This document shows positions 6,715-10,231 of a stretch of 10,231 bases of DNA, piece after piece. How positions within the stretch are numbered: the stretch's first letter is position 1; each line of letters opens with the position of its first letter. The stretch covers positions 1-10,231 of the forward strand of contig QIJB01000059.1 of NCBI GenBank assembly GCA_003231675.1, given 5' to 3'. Position numbers and translations under genes: made by a program. This DNA comes from Candidatus Campbelliibacteriota bacterium. GTDB taxonomy: Bacteria > Patescibacteriota > Minisyncoccia > UBA9983. The notes beneath the pieces are model-generated. The model was not told where the DNA came from. It did not search any database and saw only the letters and a program-made list of their open reading frames with translations.

Positions 6715-7728
6715 TTAAATTAGATTTTCTATGTTCAGTTCATATAAATAATTATAATTTCCGCCTTCGTCAATTTCATTCTCAATATCGGAAATGCTCC
6801 TGCCGTTCAACTCGTTAATATTGAGCGCCTTCAATCCGTTGACAGTCATCATCTTGACCGCTTCCTTAGCGCTCACTTCGTGGGGGTCGCTTGTAATCCC
6901 CTTCTGCAAAAGAGCGGCGAACTTTCCCGCCTCCCAAATATCAAGACGGTTTGAGCTAGCGGCTCCGTCCGTGCCCAAGGCGACATTCACCCCCCGCCTC
7001 ATCATTTCGGCGACCGGAGCGATTCCGGAACCGAGCTTTAAATTACTCAAAGGGCAATGCGCCACGCTCGTCTCTCGCTCCGCCAAAATATCCATATCTT
7101 CGTCCGTAAGCCAAACACAATGAGCGAGAACGGTTTTCCCGTCCAGTAAACCGAGAGAATCCATATAGCCGACGGGAGTAAGATTATTTTTTTCCAGACA
7201 CTCGTCAAACTCATATTTCGTTTCCGCCAAATGGATATGATAAAGAGCTCCGTATTTTCTCGCCAAATCTTTCGCCTTGACCAGATTCTCGGCGGAAACG
7301 GTGTAAATTGAATGAGGCGCGACCGCCGGCAAAACATATTCGCTTCCCCTGTATTTTATCAAGAGTTTTTCGGCGGTTTCCAACGCATCCTCCGGAGTCT
7401 CGGACCCCGGGACGGGAAAATCCAAAATCGGTTCACCTATTACCGCCAACATCTTTTCTTCCTCCGCCGCTCTCGCCGCGTCATCGGCGAAAAAATACAT
7501 ATCGTTAAAAACCTTAATGCCGTTTCTCTTCATTTCGCGAATGGCGGTCTTCGTGTTTTCGTAAACAAAATCGGCGCCGACTTTTTCTTTCTCGGCGGGC
7601 CAAATGTATTTTTCCAGCCAATCCTTGAGCGGTAAATCCTCCGCCATTCCTCTGAAAGCAATCATGGCCGCATGGGTGTGAGAATTGACCAAAGGCAAGC
7701 CGAAAGCGGGACGAGAGGTAAAGCTCAT
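6715..7728 (-). CDS. Amidohydrolase related to MTA/SAH deaminase, reduced to the catalytic barrel
   Basis: A 337-residue member of the amidohydrolase superfamily, closest by motif to 5-methylthioadenosine/S-adenosylhomocysteine deaminases and related enzymes. Metal and catalytic residues are all visible: HTH (His17, His19), APHSIYTVS (His139), HIHLAET (His166, Glu169), LAHC (His203) and LGTDGAASSN (Asp254). FRGMAEDLPLKDWL (25-38) is also typical. Family members of about 420-450 residues begin with 50-60 residues of beta-sandwich before the HTH motif and end with a second beta segment that closes it. Here only 16 residues precede HTH, and after VKMMTVNGLKALNI the protein ends in an unrelated acidic tail. 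Both sandwich halves are missing. There is no room for a lost N-terminus because the start overlaps the ferredoxin stop as ATGA. An AGGTGAT about 12 nt upstream may serve as ribosome binding site. It should be an active metal-dependent deaminase or hydrolase, but the substrate is uncertain. Confidence 0.82.
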   Translation of the reverse strand: MSFTSRPAFGLPLVNSHTHAAMIAFRGMAEDLPLKDWLEKYIWPAEKEKVGADFVYENTKTAIREMKRNGIKVFNDMYFFADDAARAAEEEKMLAVIGEPILDFPVPGSETPEDALETAEKLLIKYRGSEYVLPAVAPHSIYTVSAENLVKAKDLARKYGALYHIHLAETKYEFDECLEKNNLTPVGYMDSLGLLDGKTVLAHCVWLTDEDMDILAERETSVAHCPLSNLKLGSGIAPVAEMMRRGVNVALGTDGAASSNRLDIWEAGKFAALLQKGITSDPHEVSAKEAVKMMTVNGLKALNINELNGRSISDIENEIDEGGNYNYLYELNIENLI

Positions 7729-8003
7729 TTTTCAATATGAATCACCTGAACCGGGCACGCCTCCTCGGCATCTTTATTGCATCCGATTTCCGATTCTTTA
7801 ACTTCAAGTTCGTAATCCCCCGCCTCATTCTTTTTTCCTCCAATCGGACGCGCCTTCATTTCGCCCTCAACCATTTCCCAAAACTTCGGGCAAAGCGCCA
7901 CACAAGTTCCGCAACCGATACACCCCGCGTGCTTTTGAGTTATTTTTTTCCCGCCGGAGGCGGGTCCGCCTCCGGCGGACACATTATTATTTATTGTTTC
8001 CAT
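7725..8003 (-). CDS. Single [4Fe-4S] ferredoxin with a repeat-encoded N-terminal extension
   Basis: A 92-residue protein. Residues 20-92 form a small ferredoxin with C28-x2-C31-x2-C34-x3-C38-P and a distant C75 and C83-P. By analogy to the Thermotoga ferredoxin, C28, C31, C34 and C83 would bind one [4Fe-4S] cluster while C38 and C75 form a disulfide. It probably carries electrons in the cytoplasm. Residues 8-19 (VSAGGGPASGGK) are glycine-rich and encoded by the palindrome at 7951-7978, so this linker is probably a tolerated insertion. It is the first gene of an operon: its TGA overlaps the amidohydrolase ATG. The partner redox enzyme is not in the window. The start ATG lies 7 nt after a -10 box. 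Confidence 0.88.
   Translation of the reverse strand: METINNNVSAGGGPASGGKKITQKHAGCIGCGTCVALCPKFWEMVEGEMKARPIGGKKNEAGDYELEVKESEIGCNKDAEEACPVQVIHIEK
7951..7978. repeat. GC-rich nested palindrome inside the ferredoxin gene
   Basis: The arm CCGCCGGAGGCGG (7951-7963) is followed by GT and its exact reverse complement CCGCCTCCGGCGG (7966-7978). Each arm is itself a small palindrome (CCGCC/GGCGG around GGA). It is read in frame as a Gly/Ala/Ser/Pro linker near the ferredoxin N-terminus. It is far more GC-rich than the AT-rich codons around it (TINNN before, KKITQK after). Confidence 0.9.
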
Positions 8004-8010
8004 ACAGTTA

Positions 8011-8040
8011 ATTTTATCACAAGCCGGACTGAATCAACAA
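8011..8040 (-). promoter_or_regulatory. Promoter of the ferredoxin/amidohydrolase operon
   Basis: On the minus strand -35 TTGTTG (8040-8035) and a TG-extended -10, TGaTAAAAT (hexamer 8016-8011), are 18 bp apart. The ATG at 8003 follows 7 nt after the -10, so the transcript is predicted to be leaderless. No Shine-Dalgarno is present. Confidence 0.5.
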
Positions 8041-8118
8041 GCCCGGCAAAAAATAAGAGTGGCAAAAGTGTCGGCGCGCCCTGTCAGAAGAGCCCCACAG
8101 AACGGCTTAACAGCACCG

Positions 8119-8153
8119 CCGCATCCACCGAAACCGGGTTTCGGTGGATGCGG
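8119..8153. repeat. Palindrome copy 3, away from the transposase
   Basis: Perfect palindrome with 17-bp arms around a central G at 8136. The inner arm TCCACCGAAACC is identical to copies 1 and 2; the outer pair CCGCA/TGCGG is specific to this copy. It lies 7 nt after the stop of the DUF5667-type gene and could end its transcript. It is about 1.4 kb from copy 2 and in the same orientation. The remaining sequence between it and the ferredoxin promoter (8041-8118) holds nothing I can recognise. Confidence 0.93.
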
Positions 8154-8160
8154 AGCGGGA

Positions 8161-9651
8161 CTATTCGCTCTCGCCGGTCTCCGTCTTTGCTCCGGATTCT
8201 TTCGTCTGATTCAAATCGCGGATCCTCTGCCTCTCGCCCGCTCTTTTATTGATTATCTCTCTTATTTTTTCCGCTTTGTCACCATGTTCTTTTGTTCCAC
8301 GCTCCAAAATATCTCCCCCCATACCTCCGTTATCAATCCGCTCTTTCATTTTTTCTTTCAAAATTTCCCTTCTCTTTTCCATCCGCTCTTTAATGTTCTC
8401 GCCACGCCTCTCCATTTCCTTCTTCAATTCTTCTCTTTGCCCTCTGTCCATATGTTCAAATCCTTCTTTAATCTCGCCCCTCCTTTCCAATACCTGCTCA
8501 ACCACGCGGGAAATTTTTACCGCCGACATCGCTTGACCGAACGCCACCCTGTATTTTCCGGAATCAAACGCCTCTTTCGCCGCCGTTAAACGCTTGTTCG
8601 CGGTCGCCAACAAAACTTTCACTGAACGAAGCATTTGCGGGCTGGTGGTTCCCATCTTGCTAAGATTCTCTTGAGCGTCAACAACCACCTCTTTCACCTT
8701 TTCAATCAACTCGCCGGCGCGCTCCTTGAAATCAATTTTCCCCTCGGACATCACCCGAAGTATCTCGTCGGTGCTGGTAGCGCCCTTAATCATCATTCTT
8801 TGCTTAGCGCGCAATATCGCCTTGATAACACCCCTTCGCGTCTTTCCAACAGTCGTAGTCGCTTCAGAACCTCCATTCTCTCCGGTCGCCTCGGAAGAAA
8901 ACACATCATCCTCAAGAAGGCTGAGTTTTTCCGCCATAATTCCTTTTATTTTTTCTCTCAAAACAGGGTCCTTGATTTTGTCCACCCTCTCCGAACGAAC
9001 TTCAATCTGCTTTTTCATACGCTCCATTCTTTCATTCATCAATTTCTCAACCTCCGCTCCGGAAATCAATCCCCTTTCTTTTTGCCTCATCAATGTCCCC
9101 CTATTTTGTTGGGCGACTTTGTAAACAGCCTTCAATCTTTTTTCCGTCCCATCTTTTATTTTTTTCGGAAGATTCTTCAAAAGCATATTTTCCATAACCT
9201 TTTGACTGTTCAAAGAAAGGTTCTCCATTTTTCTGAACAAAGGAGTAACTTTTTTGTTTTCAGCGCTAAATTTTTCAAGATTATCGCGAACCTCTCCCAT
9301 CCTCTTCGCCACCGCGTTCTCAAGCCCCTCTATAACATCTATTTTCTGCGGGGCTTTGCTGGACACCTCTTTTAATTCAGCCAATCTTTCATTCGCGACA
9401 TCGGCAATGACTTCCGCTCTTTTCACCGGGTTAAAGAAAAAGAAATTGACGCGCGCCCAATCGCCGACTCTGTCCAAGAAATAGAACGGGCTCAACGGAG
9501 TAAGTCCGGCGGTCGGCAAAGTGTTCTCAGCGACGACAATCGGAGCGCTCGTGGCGTTCGTCGTCGTCGCGACGTTATGCGCCAAAGCGCTCCCCGCTCC
9601 CAAAAGGGCGAACCCCAAAACAAAAACCAAAACAATTTTTTTATACATCAT
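8161..9651 (-). CDS. Secreted DUF5667-type protein with long charged helical tail
   Basis: A 496-residue protein from the ATG at 9651. The frame is open to 9720, but those codons cover the promoter. MMYKKIVLVFVLGFALLGAG then SALA is a standard signal peptide with a likely cut after residue 24. Residues about 45-150 match the DUF5667 pattern: LPTAGLTPLSPFYFLDR, then FNPVKRAEVIADVANERLAEL. The rest (150-496) is almost entirely charged helix, rich in Lys, Arg and Glu, with a low-complexity Ser/Thr/Gly break (ATGENGGSEATTT, about 256-268), and is likely coiled coil. No second membrane segment or sorting signal is seen, so it is probably exported to the cell surface or released. The molecular function of the family is not established; a structural or envelope role is inference. 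There is no Shine-Dalgarno before the start. Confidence 0.8.
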   Translation of the reverse strand: MMYKKIVLVFVLGFALLGAGSALAHNVATTTNATSAPIVVAENTLPTAGLTPLSPFYFLDRVGDWARVNFFFFNPVKRAEVIADVANERLAELKEVSSKAPQKIDVIEGLENAVAKRMGEVRDNLEKFSAENKKVTPLFRKMENLSLNSQKVMENMLLKNLPKKIKDGTEKRLKAVYKVAQQNRGTLMRQKERGLISGAEVEKLMNERMERMKKQIEVRSERVDKIKDPVLREKIKGIMAEKLSLLEDDVFSSEATGENGGSEATTTVGKTRRGVIKAILRAKQRMMIKGATSTDEILRVMSEGKIDFKERAGELIEKVKEVVVDAQENLSKMGTTSPQMLRSVKVLLATANKRLTAAKEAFDSGKYRVAFGQAMSAVKISRVVEQVLERRGEIKEGFEHMDRGQREELKKEMERRGENIKERMEKRREILKEKMKERIDNGGMGGDILERGTKEHGDKAEKIREIINKRAGERQRIRDLNQTKESGAKTETGESE

Positions 9652-9708
9652 ATTTTTGCGTTTAAAACTTTCTAACTTATAAATAATAATATTGATTGAC
9701 CTGCTTGA

Positions 9709-9717
9709 ATTATACCA
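9709..9717 (-). promoter_or_regulatory. Extended -10 promoter of the DUF5667-type gene
   Basis: On the minus strand TGgTATAAT is a consensus TG-extended -10 (hexamer 9714-9709). No good -35 is seen. The leader to the ATG at 9651 would be about 50 nt, AT-rich, without a Shine-Dalgarno. Confidence 0.55.
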
Positions 9718-9805
9718 CATCCGGGCTTTTTACCACAAAGTTATGCACATTCCAAAAAACTCGCGGCGAAGACTCACACAACCCCAAAACCCCGTTAGAG
9801 GCGCT

Positions 9806-9857
9806 AATACTTTTTTCAAGTCCATTTGAAAAAAGTATTGACTTTTTTCAAATGGGC
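9806..9857. promoter_or_regulatory. Three-box repeat over the ATPase promoter, likely operator or hairpin switch
   Basis: The 10-mer CTTTTTTCAA occurs at 9810-9819 and 9842-9851, and its reverse complement TTGAAAAAAG at 9826-9835, so the boxes start exactly 16 bp apart. The middle box forms a perfect 14-bp inverted repeat with the left one (AATACTTTTTTCAA, 9806-9819 with 9826-9839). It forms another 14-bp one with the right box (CCATTTGAAAAAAG, 9822-9835 with 9842-9855). The two are mutually exclusive. The second spans the -35 hexamer. Confidence 0.7.
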
Positions 9858-9866
9858 CGTTACAAT
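9838..9866 (+). promoter_or_regulatory. Promoter of the AAA ATPase gene
   Basis: -35 TTGACT (9838-9843) and -10 TACAAT (9861-9866) have the ideal 17-bp spacing. The -35 lies in the loop and right arm of the overlapping inverted repeat. The in-frame GTG at 9873 is 6 nt past the -10, at the predicted transcription start. Confidence 0.7.
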
Positions 9867-9872
9867 AACATT

Positions 9873-10231
9873 GTGGATATTATAAACAGGACATCTTACA
9901 TAAAACTATGGGAAGAACAATCATCCGAAAAAGAGATGGTGTTTTTGGCGGGTCCCAGGCAGGCGGGAAAAACAACGCTCACAAAATTAATTTCCAAAAA
10001 TTTCAAAAACAGCCTGTATTTCAACTGGGATATAATCTCCAACAAAAAAACAATCATAGAAGACCCTACCTTTTTTGAAAATATAAACAGGCAAGATGAC
10101 TCAACGCCTTTAATAATTTTTGACGAAATACATAAATACAAAAATTGGAAAAACTACCTTAAGGGAGTTTACGACGAATTTTCTTCCGATTATAAATTTC
10201 TAATATCCGGAAGCGGACGACTGAATATATA
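9873..10231 (+). CDS. AAA ATPase, AAA_14/DUF4143 type, N-terminal part (cut by window end)
   Basis: 119 codons are visible and the frame is open at the edge. The Walker A is GPRQAGKTT (residues 27-35), the Walker B is LIIFDEIHK (Asp84, Glu85), followed by NWKNYLKGVYDEF and the sensor-like ISGSGRLN (111-118). This order and wording are those of the AAA_14 ATPases that usually carry a DUF4143 domain at the C-terminus, which lies outside the window. These proteins are common in bacteria and archaea but their role is poorly known. Start choice: the GTG at 9873 lies at the predicted transcription start and gives the usual N-terminal length (about 26 residues before Walker A). The ATG at 9852 would overlap the promoter spacer, so it is less likely; if another promoter is used the protein would gain 7 residues. 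Confidence 0.85.
   Translation, partial: MDIINRTSYIKLWEEQSSEKEMVFLAGPRQAGKTTLTKLISKNFKNSLYFNWDIISNKKTIIEDPTFFENINRQDDSTPLIIFDEIHKYKNWKNYLKGVYDEFSSDYKFLISGSGRLNI

Noticed and set aside
8635..9375. 246-codon open frame on the plus strand
   Set aside because: It is antisense to the DUF5667-type gene, has no family motif, and arises from the Lys/Glu-rich codons of the real gene.
9791..9808. TTAG-AGGCG-CTAA mini palindrome upstream of the ATPase boxes
   Set aside because: Only four base pairs; too short to claim as a site.
1..10231. CRISPR arrays, tRNA or rRNA genes, toxin-antitoxin or known defence genes
   Set aside because: No regularly spaced repeats, no cloverleaf or rRNA-like stretch, and no family motifs of such systems were found by reading both strands. 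A short tRNA could be missed by eye, but all gaps of more than 100 bp were examined.

Overview
The window looks like a piece of a small bacterial genome of the Candidate Phyla Radiation (Patescibacteria, most likely a Parcubacteria-type lineage). This is an inference from gene content: a secreted DUF5667-type protein, a membrane O-antigen ligase-like protein carrying its own TPR tail, very short intergenic spaces, genes that mostly lack a Shine-Dalgarno sequence, and a trimmed-down metabolic enzyme. No rRNA, tRNA or CRISPR array was found.

Layout. Positions 1-147 hold an unexplained nested inverted repeat and a rho-independent terminator. It ends a leftward gene (159-1979) for a processive family-2 glycosyltransferase fused to a C-terminal beta-strand-rich, barrel-like domain. 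Upstream of it lie a promoter with a perfect Shine-Dalgarno and the 3' remnant of an IS30-type transposase (2100-2234), cut off at a hairpin (2239-2271). Next comes a divergent pair for surface glycan assembly: a leftward O-antigen ligase/TPR protein (2346-4583) and a rightward polyprenyl-phosphate sugar-phosphate transferase (4612-5916), sharing a 28-bp promoter gap. A REP-associated tyrosine (Y1/HUH) transposase gene (5980-6678) follows, bracketed by two nearly identical palindromes. Leftward after it is a two-gene operon: a single [4Fe-4S] ferredoxin (7725-8003) overlapping by ATGA an amidohydrolase related to methylthioadenosine/S-adenosylhomocysteine deaminases (6715-7728) that lacks its usual beta-sandwich domain. 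A third copy of the palindrome (8119-8153) sits after a secreted, highly charged DUF5667-type protein (8161-9651). The right edge holds the beginning of an AAA ATPase (AAA_14/DUF4143 type), divergent from it, with an elaborate repeat-filled promoter.

How they work together. The glycosyltransferase, ligase and sugar-phosphate transferase fit one theme: starting sugar chains on a lipid carrier, building them, and exporting or ligating surface polysaccharide. The ferredoxin/amidohydrolase pair is a separate operon of unclear chemistry. The transposase with its palindromes is the only recognisable active-looking mobile unit.

Most notable: (1) three copies of a palindrome with an identical 12-nt arm but different, still perfectly paired outer arms, two flanking the transposase; (2) four genes whose start codon lies only 6-7 nt after a -10 box, implying leaderless mRNAs; (3) three 10-bp boxes spaced exactly 16 bp apart over the ATPase promoter; (4) several perfect inverted repeats inside coding sequence. 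I see no complete new defence or biosynthetic system; the palindrome/transposase unit is the best candidate for something undescribed.
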